Numbered from the stretch's first letter, positions 45,817-56,091 are shown. The stretch is 64,000 bases of DNA from Novipirellula caenicola (GCF_039545035.1 NZ_BAABRO010000002.1:248001-312000), one strand, 5' to 3'. Program-made: numbers and translations. Notes: generated from the sequence alone by a model not told the origin.

Positions 45817-46515
45817 ATGGGCCACGTAACAAAAATTGCTCGATGGTGCGTTGATCGCTTTGACCAGATTCTCGTCACCACGGTGCTGGCGTGGGTTTCA
45901 GCGATCGCGGTCCTTTGGACAGGGTTGCTGATCCTGAAGGCCTATCCGTTCTATTTCCCGCCCAATTTTGAAATCGGATTCTTACGCGGTCGCGAATCCT
46001 ATTTTTATGGTTTGTACGCAGCCGCGTTCTTCTTGCACATCGTGACCACGCCGCTGGTCCTTGTCTTGGGACTGCTACAACTGAACCATCGAATCCGCGT
46101 GCGATGGCCTGCGCTCCATCGGCGAATGGGCAAAACCTATGTGGGACTCGTCCTTGCCTGTGTTGCTCCAAGCGGATTGATCATGTCGCTACGCGCTCCC
46201 TATGGCTACGGCGCGATCAGCGGATTTGCGGTGCTGAGCGTAGCGACCTGGATCGCCACCATGTTGGGCTGGAAACGTGCCGCCAGTGGACGATTCGATT
46301 CACACCGACAATGGATGTGGCGAAGCTACCTGCTGATCTGCTCCGCCGTCTTGCTTCGCATCCTCGCGGTGCTGGCTACCGATTTGCAGCTCACTGCATC
46401 TACCGCGTACCCCATTGCCGCGTGGGCCAGCTGGCTACCGTCGCTTGCGATCTTCGAACTCATCACGCGATGGCAAACGAACGAGATCAGTAGAGCAAAC
46501 GAATCGAGTGATTGA
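45817..46515 (+). CDS. DUF2306 family membrane protein
   Basis: 232 residues from the ATG at 45817. It is a multi-span membrane protein: hydrophobic stretches include VTTVLAWVSAIAVLWTGLLI, AAFFLHIVTTPLVLVLGLLQ, YVGLVLACVAPSGLIM, FAVLSVATWIATML and YLLICSAVLLRILAVL. The motif HRRMGKTY between helices 2 and 3 and HRQWMWRSY later are characteristic of DUF2306, where conserved His residues may bind a cofactor. The function is unknown. The start is uncertain because it lies at the edge of repeats. Confidence 0.8.
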   Translation: MGHVTKIARWCVDRFDQILVTTVLAWVSAIAVLWTGLLILKAYPFYFPPNFEIGFLRGRESYFYGLYAAAFFLHIVTTPLVLVLGLLQLNHRIRVRWPALHRRMGKTYVGLVLACVAPSGLIMSLRAPYGYGAISGFAVLSVATWIATMLGWKRAASGRFDSHRQWMWRSYLLICSAVLLRILAVLATDLQLTASTAYPIAAWASWLPSLAIFELITRWQTNEISRANESSD

Positions 46516-46533
46516 AAAAGAGAAGGAAAACGC

Positions 46534-47190
46534 TTAGGACGTCAACGGCAGCGGGCTGGCGCACAACTTTGCGTACAGCTCACTCAATTCAGAGTCCGCG
46601 ACGCCGGAGTCCGAAGTCGACAAGACGATCCAAGGACGTGCCTTGCGAATCACCCCCTTCTCGAGAAACTCGCCAAACAAACGCAGACGAAGCTCATTGT
46701 CGCTGGAATGATTTGCCGTGAACGGAGCATCGTGGGGCCCCAGCAGCACGGCAACCGAAAGACCTGAGGATGCTGCCAACGAGATGGGGTCGCAACCACG
46801 AAACGGCATTGTTTCTTTTGGCGCCGCCGATTCAGCAGATCGCGAAGCCACCAAGTCAACGGTCGGATGGGTGTCCAACAATCGCGTTTCGAGCGACAGG
46901 ATCACCTCGATCACTAATCGCTGATCGGTCGAAGCAATCGGTTTGAAAACCGCTTCGATCGAATACGATCCCTCTTGCTGTGGATACGAAACGTGCAAGT
47001 CATCACCGCGGACGAATTGCTCAGCCGCCTGCGGGAACACCTCGTCGCCCACCGAGCAAAACTGGACTCGCTTGGGATCCGAGCCTGCTAAACCGAGCTG
47101 AATCCCTTGGGATCCTCCCGTCGCATTGAGCTGCCACGTCACATTGGCACTAGACCATGTTGCCTTGCCGAGTTCGCCGGTCTTCCACAT
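46534..47190 (-). CDS. hypothetical protein of unknown family
   Basis: 218 residues from an ATG. There is no signal peptide or membrane segment. Mixed beta/alpha character, with HVSYPQQEGSYSIEAVFKPI and LVIEVILSLETRLLDTHPTV as the most structured-looking parts, and a C-terminal VIRKARPWIVLSTSDSGVAD segment. It is probably cytoplasmic. It is convergent with the DUF2306 gene, 18 bp away, and its promoter must lie next to repeat cluster R3. Confidence 0.7.
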   Translation of the reverse strand: MWKTGELGKATWSSANVTWQLNATGGSQGIQLGLAGSDPKRVQFCSVGDEVFPQAAEQFVRGDDLHVSYPQQEGSYSIEAVFKPIASTDQRLVIEVILSLETRLLDTHPTVDLVASRSAESAAPKETMPFRGCDPISLAASSGLSVAVLLGPHDAPFTANHSSDNELRLRLFGEFLEKGVIRKARPWIVLSTSDSGVADSELSELYAKLCASPLPLTS

Positions 47191-47244
47191 CAGCTGTTTT
47201 TCTTTCGTACGTTTTGAGGGCAGAGCACAAGGTTAAAAGTGGAC

Positions 47245-47826
47245 CATCCCGTAGCGGAACTTGTCAAAAGTTTCGACGACTTCCGCCACCAACTTCACCC
47301 TCCCAGCATCGCTGGGAGGGTCGGAAAACGAGCCTTCAGCGAGTTTTCCGGGGAGGGCACCGTCACAGCTAAATTGAACGTTCTAACTCTAACACACCGA
47401 GGCCCACCGATGAGCTTGCTCCGCTCGCTCTGACCTCCCCAAAACAAGTTTCGAGGAGGTGAAACGCGACCGATGTCACCTTCCCAGCATCGCTGGGAGG
47501 GTCGGAAAACAAGCCTTCAGCGAGTTTTCCGGGGAGGGCACCGTCGCAGCTAAATCGAACGTTCTAACTCTAACACACCGAGGCCCCACCCAGAGCTTGC
47601 TCCGCTCGCTCTGACCTCCCCAAAACAAGTCTCGAGGAGGTGAAACGCGACCGATGTCACCCTCCCAGCACGCTGGGAGGGTCGGAAAACGAGCCTTCAG
47701 CGAGTTTTCCGGGGAGGGCTTCGTCACAGCTAAATCGAACGTTCTAACTTCAACACACTAAGCCCCCACCGATGAGCTTACTCCGCTCGCTCTGACCTCC
47801 CCAAAACAAGTTTCGGGGAGGTGAAG
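47245..47826. repeat. family 2 mosaic repeat cluster R3 (181 bp tandem units)
   Basis: Three tandem copies of one module start at 47295, 47476 and 47657, exactly 181 bp apart. Each opens with a CCTCCCAGC / GCTGGGAGG type hairpin instead of the CCCGCCCGG form used in other clusters, then the GGGTCGGAAAACGAG ... CGAGTTTTCCGGGGAGGG and TCGCTCTGACCTCCCC blocks. There are no inverted-terminus sub-elements here. Confidence 0.92.
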
Positions 47827-47866
47827 CATGCTACCGTGGAGCCCGTCGCGTCAAAGGCAACCCAAG

Positions 47867-48460
47867 TTAGCTGGCGTATTCAGCGCTGAAGAACTCTTTG
47901 CTCTCGTTGACGCCTGGCTTGATCGTGCGGCTGCCTTCTTTCCAGTTCGCAGGGCAGACTTCGCCGTTTTTCTCGAAGTACTGCAGTGCTTGCACGATTC
48001 GCATCGCTTCATCGACGCTGCGTCCGAGCGGCAGGTCGTTGACGACTTGATGACGCACGACGCCGTCCTTGTCGATCAAGAACAACCCACGAAGCGCCAC
48101 GCCGGCATCGATCAGCACGTCATAGTCGCGTGCGATTTGCTTATTCAAGTCCGCGATCAACGGATAGTCGGTCTTGCCGATTCCGCCTTCGCTGCGTTTG
48201 GTGTTCGTCCATGCCAAGTGAGTGAACTCGCTATCGACCGAAACGCCAAGCAGTTGGACACCCAGCTTTTCGAACTCGGCCGCGCGGTCGCTGAAGGCAA
48301 TGATTTCGGTGGGGCAGACGAACGTAAAGTCCAAAGGCCAGAAGAACAGGACGACGTACTTACCGCGGTAATCCGACAGCGAAATTTCTTTAAATTCGCC
48401 GTTGGGCATGACCGCTTTGGCTGTAAATTCGGGGGCTTGTTGCTGAACCAACACACTCAT
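47867..48460 (-). CDS. 2-Cys peroxiredoxin (AhpC/TSA family)
   Basis: 197 residues. Reduces hydrogen peroxide and organic peroxides. Peroxidatic Cys49 lies in [10 protein letters not shown], resolving Cys169 in NGEVCPANW, and the catalytic Thr and Arg positions fit. The C-terminus extends past the resolving Cys to [11 protein letters not shown], like eukaryotic-type, oxidation-sensitive peroxiredoxins. It needs thioredoxin or AhpF-like reductant encoded elsewhere. Repeat cluster R3 ends 41 bp past its stop. Confidence 0.95.
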   Translation of the reverse strand: MSVLVQQQAPEFTAKAVMPNGEFKEISLSDYRGKYVVLFFWPLDFTFVCPTEIIAFSDRAAEFEKLGVQLLGVSVDSEFTHLAWTNTKRSEGGIGKTDYPLIADLNKQIARDYDVLIDAGVALRGLFLIDKDGVVRHQVVNDLPLGRSVDEAMRIVQALQYFEKNGEVCPANWKEGSRTIKPGVNESKEFFSAEYAS

Positions 48461-48905
48461 CGTTTCGCTACCTTCGTTTTGAGATTGCGGCGGATTGGAA
48501 ATAAAAAGGGAAGCAAGACAGGGCCTATTTTTCGCCTGCCTGCATTAAATCCAGAAATCGACTTTCGTCAGGCCGCACAGTTTAGGCTTTCCACCGCAGC
48601 ATCGAAAGGAGATGCAATCCGCGTTATCACCAAGGCATTCGAGACCGCAGAATCCTGTCGCATTTTCCGATCATTGCGTCGTCGATGACCGCGGCGTGGA
48701 TGACGGAGAGCCCGCTCGGTTGCGGCGGGTAAAACGTTCGATTCACACCGGGCGGGCCCTGCGCCGCATCGCTACAAATTCCAGCCGGACAAGGAGGCAT
48801 TCGCCCACCAGCGATTCCGCTGTGGATGCGTCTCGATTCCCCCCATGACGCAAATCCGTTGCCAGACCGCAATGGTGGCTCCGGGGAAACGCTAGCCGAA
48901 CTTAC
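48461..48905. other. intergenic region, no gene recognised
   Basis: About 445 bp that should include the peroxiredoxin promoter. It contains the second copy of the dispersed GC-rich repeat (48710-48780). Confidence 0.5.
48710..48780 (+). repeat. dispersed GC-rich repeat, copy 2
   Basis: CGGTTGCGGCGGGTAAAACG, then TTCGA and ACCGGGCG, matches 5304-5374 on the same strand. Confidence 0.6.
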
Positions 48906-50432
48906 TCAATCGTCGCCGGCGAGGCCTAGTTTGGCCAACCATTTGCGAGAATGACCTTCGCCGCTTTGGTTTTGCGCTGCTTCACGACGAAGCCGATCCA
49001 ATTGCTCGTCGAGATCGGCGATCTTGGTGGCGACTTCCTGCCGCTCGCGCGATAGCTTGGCTCGCTCGAGCGACGCTTCGATTTCCGCTTGCCGGAATTT
49101 CTCTTCCCACTGCGTCTGCAGTGCCTGTAGCCGCTGCCGTTCCTCCTGAATCAACTCGTCCGCATCAATCATCTCGGCGATCGCGGCCGCTCCGATGGCC
49201 ATCCCGCCGGCGGATTGAGGGCGATTTTCGAGCAGATGATTCAGCTCACTGATCTCTTTCTCGAGCCGCTCGTTCTGCTGCTGCAACCGAGTGACTTCGC
49301 TTGTCAGCTCCTCGACAAACGTAACCGGATCCACCTCACGCTCGTCATCCTCATCAGCATCATTCAGTCGAGACTGAACCGTTTGCGTCAAGAATGTTTC
49401 GGCGTCAAAGCAATCCTCTTCCATTTGACGCAAAATCAATTGCTTCCGCTCTTCCCACGACAATGCCTCGGTGAAGTCCGATGGCGTATCGCTGGTCGAT
49501 TTCTTGACGTTCGCGTTCGCCACCTTTGCCGCGAGGTCGCTGTTTTGACGCTTCAGCTCGCAGAGTTCGTCTTCGAGCGTCGCAATTTCGTCTCGCAGCA
49601 AGGTGATCGCGGTTTCATGATCGCCACGTTCGATGCGTTCACTGTTGTCGCGAAGCGCCGTATCACGTGAACTGCTGTCGGACGCTGCAAGCACCTGACT
49701 TTGCAGCTCTGCAAAATCGCTGATCAATTGGCGAAGCAACGATTGGTTGCCGTCGACCGCATCCAAGATCGCTTGCGATTGAGCCGACGTCGCCACCTGC
49801 GGCGAAGCCCCTTCGGACTGACCACCAACCTGCCAATCTTCTTCAGCGTGCAACTCCGCTTCGGGCGACTCTGCTTCGGATAACTCCGCTGGCTGCCATT
49901 CGGATTGCCACTGCGATTCGTCCTGCGATGACGATTCGTCCAAACATAACGATTCGTCGATGGATGGAGATTCGTCGATGGATTGCAGCTCGCAAACTTC
50001 ACCGGCCAATTCATCCACGGCATCACTGGGCACCTCGCTTGCCGCTTGCGGGATCGGCCCGTCGTCAGCTTGCGGTTCCGGCGTTTCCCAGTCGGCGACT
50101 TCGCGCTCGATCGCATCGAGCGAATCCCACATCGCTTCGATGGGGGACGATTCGGACGATTCCGAGGGTGACGCCGATTGTCCGGCTAAATCGGAATCAA
50201 TTGGTTCGACGTTATTTAGCGGTTCGACGTTCAGCGGTTTGGCGCTGGATGCGTCCGAGTGGATCGCATCGTTGTCGACGATTTCCGAACGATTTAATTC
50301 AGCAAGCTTCAATCCACCGCGGTCGACTTCGGCGCAGGCGACACCCCGAGGCTTGTTGTTTGCCGTTTCACGACCAGCCGCAGACGCATTCGCATAGTGA
50401 CTTTTCTTCCGTTTTCGAGTCTTCCTGGCCAT
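48906..50432 (-). CDS. acidic coiled-coil protein
   Basis: 508 residues from the ATG at 50430-50432, which opens with a very basic MARKTRKRKKSHYANAS; a frame to 50546 is possible but adds no known feature. Residues about 40-260 are acidic and repetitive, with many Ser-Ile-Asp-Glu units (SIDESPSIDESLCLDESSSQ). Two coiled-coil stretches follow (about 285-335 and 385-490), and the end is KWLAKLGLAGDD. No enzymatic domain. It may be a structural or scaffolding protein. It lies divergent from xseB. Confidence 0.7.
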   Translation of the reverse strand: MARKTRKRKKSHYANASAAGRETANNKPRGVACAEVDRGGLKLAELNRSEIVDNDAIHSDASSAKPLNVEPLNNVEPIDSDLAGQSASPSESSESSPIEAMWDSLDAIEREVADWETPEPQADDGPIPQAASEVPSDAVDELAGEVCELQSIDESPSIDESLCLDESSSQDESQWQSEWQPAELSEAESPEAELHAEEDWQVGGQSEGASPQVATSAQSQAILDAVDGNQSLLRQLISDFAELQSQVLAASDSSSRDTALRDNSERIERGDHETAITLLRDEIATLEDELCELKRQNSDLAAKVANANVKKSTSDTPSDFTEALSWEERKQLILRQMEEDCFDAETFLTQTVQSRLNDADEDDEREVDPVTFVEELTSEVTRLQQQNERLEKEISELNHLLENRPQSAGGMAIGAAAIAEMIDADELIQEERQRLQALQTQWEEKFRQAEIEASLERAKLSRERQEVATKIADLDEQLDRLRREAAQNQSGEGHSRKWLAKLGLAGDD

Positions 50433-50603
50433 AGTGGTTGTGTATTTGTTAGCATGCCAGCCGCGTTTCGCTTGCGGGCCGAAGCGGCTAAAATTTCGGT
50501 TCGTACGCGGCTGCACATCCAATGAGGACCGCAGGTCGTAGCGCACAGAATCTTTCCCCGTACTGATTCCTACGTCGAAACACTAGGTTTGTCAAAAAGA
50601 CAC

Positions 50604-50975
50604 ATGGCTAAAAAGAAAAGCACCGCGTCGGATCCTGCGAGTGAATCCGATTCTGCAGAGATCGACTTTGAACAAGCGGTGGGCGAGGTACAGCAGATCG
50701 TCAGCGAATTGGAAAGCGGCGAACTGGGGTTGAGCGAATCGCTGAGTCACTACGAACGCGGAATCAAGCGGCTGAACCAATGCCATGGACTGCTCGAAGC
50801 CGCCGAACGCAAAGTCACGCTGCTGTCGGGATTTGATGCCGACGGCAATCCGGTGACCGATCCGTTCGAAGGAGCCGATGAGAAGGATTCGGCCCCGGCG
50901 AAGGCAGGCCGACGCGGTCGCGGCACCGCCAAACGGAAACCTGACAATGACGACGAAATAGGTGGCCTGTTCTAA
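50604..50975 (+). CDS. xseB: exodeoxyribonuclease VII small subunit
   Basis: 123 residues from the ATG at 50604 (a TTG at 50589 also in frame). The conserved core is FEQAVGEVQQIVSELESGEL and GLSESLSHYERGIKRLNQCH; the tail from about 80 is acidic and disordered, longer than usual. XseB forms exonuclease VII with XseA, whose gene is not in view. It heads the xseB-ispA-dxs run. Confidence 0.93.
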   Translation: MAKKKSTASDPASESDSAEIDFEQAVGEVQQIVSELESGELGLSESLSHYERGIKRLNQCHGLLEAAERKVTLLSGFDADGNPVTDPFEGADEKDSAPAKAGRRGRGTAKRKPDNDDEIGGLF

Positions 50976-51252
50976 CCCCCCGCTTTGCTCTCGCGTGCGG
51001 CCCGTTTTCAACGCCGCAGCTTTCCGCTGCCCCCTGCTTTTTTCCAATGGACGCTGATTCTTCGCTGACCTGCCGTTTCTCGATAACCACCTGATTTTGC
51101 TGGTTGAGCAACAATTTCCATGGGCGGGGGGTGATCACCAACTTCGCGTTGCGGTAATTATTGTAGGTATATCGTACGATCGCCCTTCCTTTTTACGTTT
51201 TCCCCGACAACGGAAACTCTGTTGATGAGTTGCCAACCATCTGAGCGAACTT

Positions 51253-52188
51253 ATGGCTAATTCCCCCTCCGTAATGGAGGATCTTCGTCCACTGGTCCAA
51301 CAAGCGCTTGAAAATGCGTGCGATTTCGGCGATGGTTGCCCCCAACGTTTGGGTGATGCGATGCGTTATGCGTTGTTGGCCCCCGGAAAACGGCTGCGAC
51401 CTGCGTTGGTTTTGATGGCTGCCGAGGCGTGTGGCGGCGAGTTGCAGGAAGCATTGCCGGCAGCGGTTGCCGTCGAAATGATCCACGCCTACTCGCTGGT
51501 TCACGACGATTTGCCCGCGATGGATGACGATGATTTGCGTCGAGGTCGGCCAACAGTTCACATTCAATTTGACGAGGCTACTGCGATATTGGTCGGCGAT
51601 GCACTTCAGGCCGAGGCGTTTCGCCAACTCAGCGAAGGCGTCCGCGATCCGTCGCGTGCAATCGAGGCGATCCACGTGCTGGCGTCCGCTGCTGGTGCCT
51701 GCCATTTGGTGGGGGGCCAGTCCGACGATTTGTCAGCCGAGCGGGACCAGGCGGCTTGGGCCAATGCCAATCCGAATTCAACCGAAACCGCAGCCCCACC
51801 CCTGAGAACCGTCGAACACCTTGAATCGATCCACCGGCGAAAAACCGGCGCGTTGTTCTCAGCGTCGCTGGCGATGGGAGCGATCCTGGCGGGTGCGGAC
51901 GAGAAATCCAAGTCCGTGTTGGCCGATTATGCCGCAGATCTTGGGTTGGCGTTCCAGGTAGTCGACGATTTGCTTGACTTTACCGCCAACGAGCAAGAAT
52001 TAGGTAAACGCACCGGAAAGGATGCAGACCGAGGTAAGCTGACGTACCCTGGTCTATTGGGCATCGAGGCGGCCCGCGAAAAAGCGGACCAACTTGTCAC
52101 GTCAGCACGCAACCATGCAATGTTTTTTGGCCCCGCAGGTTGGCGGTTAACGAGTTTGGCTGATTTTGTTTATGAACGAACCCAATGA
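51253..52188 (+). CDS. ispA: polyprenyl synthase (farnesyl/geranylgeranyl diphosphate synthase)
   Basis: 311 residues. Elongates dimethylallyl diphosphate with isopentenyl diphosphate. First Asp-rich motif HDDLPAMDDDDLRRGRP and second Asp-rich motif VVDDLLDFTANEQELGKRTG are complete, with LLAPGKRLRPALVLMA and TGALFSASL between. Chain length cannot be set from this alone; the gene order xseB-ispA-dxs supports IspA. It starts 277 bp after xseB and 125 bp before dxs. Confidence 0.95.
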   Translation: MANSPSVMEDLRPLVQQALENACDFGDGCPQRLGDAMRYALLAPGKRLRPALVLMAAEACGGELQEALPAAVAVEMIHAYSLVHDDLPAMDDDDLRRGRPTVHIQFDEATAILVGDALQAEAFRQLSEGVRDPSRAIEAIHVLASAAGACHLVGGQSDDLSAERDQAAWANANPNSTETAAPPLRTVEHLESIHRRKTGALFSASLAMGAILAGADEKSKSVLADYAADLGLAFQVVDDLLDFTANEQELGKRTGKDADRGKLTYPGLLGIEAAREKADQLVTSARNHAMFFGPAGWRLTSLADFVYERTQ

Positions 52189-52313
52189 TGGAATGACATT
52201 TCGAGTCTCGACCACGTCGAAAAAGCAATCGACCGCGTCGAAAGAACATGGATGAATCGCACAATAGGTGCTGCGATCGATTGAGCCAGTGTGACAACCG
52301 AGTGGATAAAATA

Positions 52314-54242
52314 ATGAGCGAACCGGAACCAACAACCTCCCAACCTTGCAGCCACCCTCTGCTTTCGAGCTTGCCCGACGCGAGCCCGCTGAGGTCGATG
52401 TCACGCGACCAATTGCAGGATGTGGCCAGCGAGATTCGTGATGTGTTGTGCAACCTGTTGGCCACACGCACGGCTCACTTTGCATCGAACTTGGGCGTGG
52501 TTGAATTGTGCATCGCGTTGCACTGCGAATTTGATTTCCGCCACGACCGGTTGATCTGGGACACGGGCCATCAAATCTATCCACATAAATTGGTGACCGG
52601 ACGCTACCATGATTTCCCTTCGATTCGCACCCGCGGCGGATTGATGGGATACCCCAACCCGGTCGAAAGCGAGTACGACTTGTTCATGACCGGCCATGCC
52701 GGTTGTAGCGTCAGCACCGCGGTGGGTCTCCGCAGCGGCGATGTGCTCTCGGGCAACGCCGATCGGCGTACGGTCGCGGTGATCGGCGATGGTGCGTTCC
52801 CCAGCGGCATTGTGTTTGAAGCGATGAATAACGCTGGCGAACTCGAAGACGATCTGACAATCATCTTGAACGACAACAAAATGTCGATTTGTCCTCGTGT
52901 TGGCTCGGTCGCCACGTACCTGGACCGTCTTCGTTCGAATCCCTATTACACCGGATTGAAACACGAGGTCGCACGGCTGCTGGATCACGTGCCGATGTTT
53001 GGTGATCCCACCGAACGACTGTTGGCGCAGATGAAAGAAGGGGTCAAGGCCGGATTGCTGGGCGGGATGCTGTTCGAAGAATTGAACATCCGTTACGTCG
53101 GTCCAATCGATGGCCACGACATCCCGATGATGCGAAAATATTTGGCGATGGTCCGAGAGATGAAAGGGCCTGTGCTGCTGCACGTTGTCACCGAAAAAGG
53201 ACACGGCTACAAACCTGCCGCCGAAGATCCGGTATTCTTTCACACGCCGCCTGCATTCAAGGATGATCGTGGCAAACCCGTCTCGACCGCGTCCTCGGGA
53301 TGCCCTCCGTTCACCCTACACGCTCGCGATGCAATCCGTCGTCAAATGGCCGATGACAAACGTGTCACGATCATTACGGCCGCAATGTGCCAAGGCAACA
53401 AACTGGAACCGATTCGCGAACAATTTCCCGATCGATTCTTTGACGTCGGCATTTGCGAATCGCACGCCGTCGCCTTTGCCGCCGGTCAATGCAAAAACGG
53501 GATGCGACCGATCGTCGATATCTACAGCACGTTCTTGCAACGCAGCTACGACCAAATCTTCCAAGAAGTCGCACTGCAAGATTTGCCGGTCGTGTTCATG
53601 ATGGATCGCGCCGGATTGACCGGTCCCGATGGTCCGACGCACCATGGCATTTTTGACATCGGCTACCTTCGCGTTTTCCCGAACATGGTCATCATGGCGC
53701 CGGGATACGCGGGCGAAGTCGACTTGATGCTCGCCAAAGCAATCGAACATGACCATTCGTGTGCGATTCGTTATCCAAAGGCATCCGCATTGGAACTCGA
53801 TCGCACGCCTGATGAAATCGTGATCGGAAAGAGCGAGCGAATTCGCGAAGGCCGTGACGGCACGATCGTGGCCTATGGCGCGATGCTAGACCAAGCTCTC
53901 GCTGCTGCCGAATTACTTGGCGACGATCTCGACGTCGGCGTCGTCAACGCACGGTTTGTCAAACCGATCGACCGCGAGATGATCCGCGAAACGATGGCCG
54001 GAGACAAGTTCGTGGTGACGCTGGAAGAACATGTCAAAATGGGCGGTTTTGGTTCGGCATTCCTGGAAGCGGCTGCCGAAGAACGCCTAGACACTCGCAA
54101 AATCCATATCCTCGCCCTGCGTGACGAGTTCATCGAACACGGAGACCGCGAAGAGTTGTTGGCCGAACATGGGCTCGCTGCCGAACCGATCGCTGCAACT
54201 TGCCGCGCGGCCGCCAACCTGCAACCAATCTCGCTACAATAA
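52314..54242 (+). CDS. dxs: 1-deoxy-D-xylulose-5-phosphate synthase
   Basis: 642 residues from the ATG at 52314. First enzyme of the MEP isoprenoid pathway, using thiamine diphosphate and Mg to join pyruvate and glyceraldehyde 3-phosphate. ThDP motif GDGAFPSGIVFEAMNNAG ... NDNKMSI, catalytic Glu in DVGICESHAVAFAAG, MDRAGLTGPDGPTHHGIFD, and a C-terminal transketolase domain ending DEFIEHGDREELLAEHGLAA. A His-containing SNLGVVELCIALH near the N-terminus is also typical. Confidence 0.97.
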   Translation: MSEPEPTTSQPCSHPLLSSLPDASPLRSMSRDQLQDVASEIRDVLCNLLATRTAHFASNLGVVELCIALHCEFDFRHDRLIWDTGHQIYPHKLVTGRYHDFPSIRTRGGLMGYPNPVESEYDLFMTGHAGCSVSTAVGLRSGDVLSGNADRRTVAVIGDGAFPSGIVFEAMNNAGELEDDLTIILNDNKMSICPRVGSVATYLDRLRSNPYYTGLKHEVARLLDHVPMFGDPTERLLAQMKEGVKAGLLGGMLFEELNIRYVGPIDGHDIPMMRKYLAMVREMKGPVLLHVVTEKGHGYKPAAEDPVFFHTPPAFKDDRGKPVSTASSGCPPFTLHARDAIRRQMADDKRVTIITAAMCQGNKLEPIREQFPDRFFDVGICESHAVAFAAGQCKNGMRPIVDIYSTFLQRSYDQIFQEVALQDLPVVFMMDRAGLTGPDGPTHHGIFDIGYLRVFPNMVIMAPGYAGEVDLMLAKAIEHDHSCAIRYPKASALELDRTPDEIVIGKSERIREGRDGTIVAYGAMLDQALAAAELLGDDLDVGVVNARFVKPIDREMIRETMAGDKFVVTLEEHVKMGGFGSAFLEAAAEERLDTRKIHILALRDEFIEHGDREELLAEHGLAAEPIAATCRAAANLQPISLQ

Positions 54243-54477
54243 CAGCAACGTCAACGGTACCAGATGAATCCTGCGGCGGATGGGCTAGGCTGATTTACCG
54301 GCCCAACGCGTCCGGCCCAACCCGTCCAGCTCGCACGGTTCGAACACGGGATTGGCTTTTCCGAAGCATTCCGTGTCACGCGTACGCCCGCTTGATTCAA
54401 CTTACCGCAACTCCGCTGTTCTCGACGTCCTCGGCCTCACCCTATTTAGTTATTCTTTTCGTCGAGTAGATCTACTG

Positions 54478-55368
54478 ATGCCTGCGAACCAAGTCGTTCA
54501 ATGGGTCCAGGATGGACATCGCCCCAACGTCGTGATCCTAGGAGCACCCAATCGCGACCGTGTCCGCACGGAGCTACAGCGGCTGAGGCCTGTGATTGCC
54601 GAATCGGCAAACATCATCGCCGAGGATCTCGATTTCACCTACGACTTTGACGATCAATTGGTCGACTTGGTGATCGTACTCGGGGGCGACGGTTCGATTT
54701 TGCAAGCCGCACGCCAAATGGGAATGTCACAGTCGCCGGTGTTGGGCATCAATTGCGGCCGACTTGGGTTTCTGGCCGCGCTATCGCCCGACGACTTTTT
54801 GAACGTTTGGCCCGAAGTGATGCGAGGCGGCTCGGACGTGATCGATCACATCATGTTCCAGGTTTCAGTGCTACGCAGTGGCGAAGTGGTTGCCGAACAA
54901 TTGGCACTCAACGAGGCCGCGATTCTTCGGGGTGCTCCCTACCGGATCCTTGACATCGATTTGTATGCCGACGGCCATCTAGCGACTCGCTATCGATGTG
55001 ATGGATTGATCATCGCCACTCCGGTTGGATCGACCGCGCACAACCTGTCCGCTGGCGGGCCTATCCTGAGACGGAATCTGCAAGCGATCGTGATCTCGCC
55101 AATCAGTCCCCACACGTTGACCTATCGCCCCGTCGTCGATTCCGCCGAAACCGTGCTCGAGTTGACAGTGACGGAACCGTACGATTCCACCAGCGTGGTG
55201 GTGGACGGACGGATTTTAAGTGCCCTGCAGCCAGGCGATCGTGTTCGCGTCGAACGTGCCGAACAGACATTCAAAATGCTGGAGGTCCCCGGCCAAAACG
55301 ACTACCGCACACTGAGAGACAAGTTGGGCTGGGGAGGCTCGGTGAATTCCAAAATCGGCGACGATTAA
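54478..55368 (+). CDS. nadK: NAD kinase
   Basis: 296 residues from the ATG at 54478 (a frame to 54352 adds an unrelated tail). Makes NADP from NAD. The motif GGDGSILQAARQM, NCGRLGFLAAL, LNEAAILRG, DGLIIATPVGSTAHNLSAGG and DGRILSALQPGDRV are the family's NAD/ATP-binding blocks. It follows dxs by 235 bp on the same strand. Linking nadK to isoprenoid genes makes sense because the pathway uses NADPH. Confidence 0.95.
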   Translation: MPANQVVQWVQDGHRPNVVILGAPNRDRVRTELQRLRPVIAESANIIAEDLDFTYDFDDQLVDLVIVLGGDGSILQAARQMGMSQSPVLGINCGRLGFLAALSPDDFLNVWPEVMRGGSDVIDHIMFQVSVLRSGEVVAEQLALNEAAILRGAPYRILDIDLYADGHLATRYRCDGLIIATPVGSTAHNLSAGGPILRRNLQAIVISPISPHTLTYRPVVDSAETVLELTVTEPYDSTSVVVDGRILSALQPGDRVRVERAEQTFKMLEVPGQNDYRTLRDKLGWGGSVNSKIGDD

Positions 55369-55413
55369 AAATCGAAAGCCCCGTCCTCGTAGCGGAACTT
55401 GTCAAAAGTTTCG

Positions 55414-55548
55414 GCACCATTGTCAGCCAGCTTTCCAAGCTGGAACCGCCAGAGTCGAACGCACAATATTCAATGCAGGCGTCTCTCTCGCTGCGACGTT
55501 CAATCACAACCCACGCAAACGGCTTGGAAAGCCGAGCGACAATGGTGC
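55414..55548. repeat. family 2 sub-element with inverted termini, copy 4
   Basis: 135 bp with GCACCATTGTC at the left end and GACAATGGTGC at the right end. Central block AATATTCAATGCAGGCGTCT. Confidence 0.85.
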
Positions 55549-55826
55549 GCACTCGCATTTTTCAATTTACAATTGTCAATTTAACTTTTTCAATCTCTTC
55601 CACCAACTTCACCCGCCCGGCGAAGCGGGAAGGGTCGGAAAACGAGCCTTCAGCGAGTTTTCCGGCGAGGGCAACGCGGCAGCTAAATCGAACCTTCTAC
55701 CTCGAACACACCGAGGCCCCACCCAGAGCTCACTCCGCTCGCTCTGACCTCCCCAAAACAAGTTTCGAGGAGGTGAAGCACGATACCTGCGTCACGCAAC
55801 CGTAGCGGAACTTGTCAAAAGTTTCG

Positions 55827-55958
55827 GCACCATTGTCGGCCAGCTTTCCAAGCTGGAACCGCCAGCGTCGAACGCACCATTTTCAATGCAGGCGTCTCTC
55901 TCGCTGCGACAGCAAACCCGCCCCACGCTATCGGCTTGGAAAGCCGAGCGACAATGGT
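55827..55958. repeat. family 2 sub-element with inverted termini, copy 5
   Basis: About 132 bp with a diverged centre (GCGACAGCAAACCCGCCC) and a right end shortened to GACAATGGT. Confidence 0.8.
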
Positions 55959-56091
55959 CCTCGTATCGAAACTTGCCAAAAATTTCTGGGGACAAACGCC
56001 AAGGAACGAAAGTCCGAACGATTTCCGCTACGCTAAAATAGCACTACTAATCGTGTTCCCACCGCCCCGCCCCATCTTTCCCACCAATCTC

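Larger units (their letters stand above)
55387..56000. repeat. family 2 mosaic repeat cluster R4
   Basis: Begins 18 bp after the nadK stop. Two full sub-elements with inverted termini flank one GGGTCGGAAAACGAG / CGAGTTTTCCGGCGAGGG module and one AT-rich island. It ends about 90 bp before the DUF1501 start. Confidence 0.92.

Noticed and set aside
47828-48688. Plus-strand protein of 286 residues opposite the peroxiredoxin gene
   Set aside because: Antisense to a clear peroxiredoxin gene and starts inside repeat DNA.
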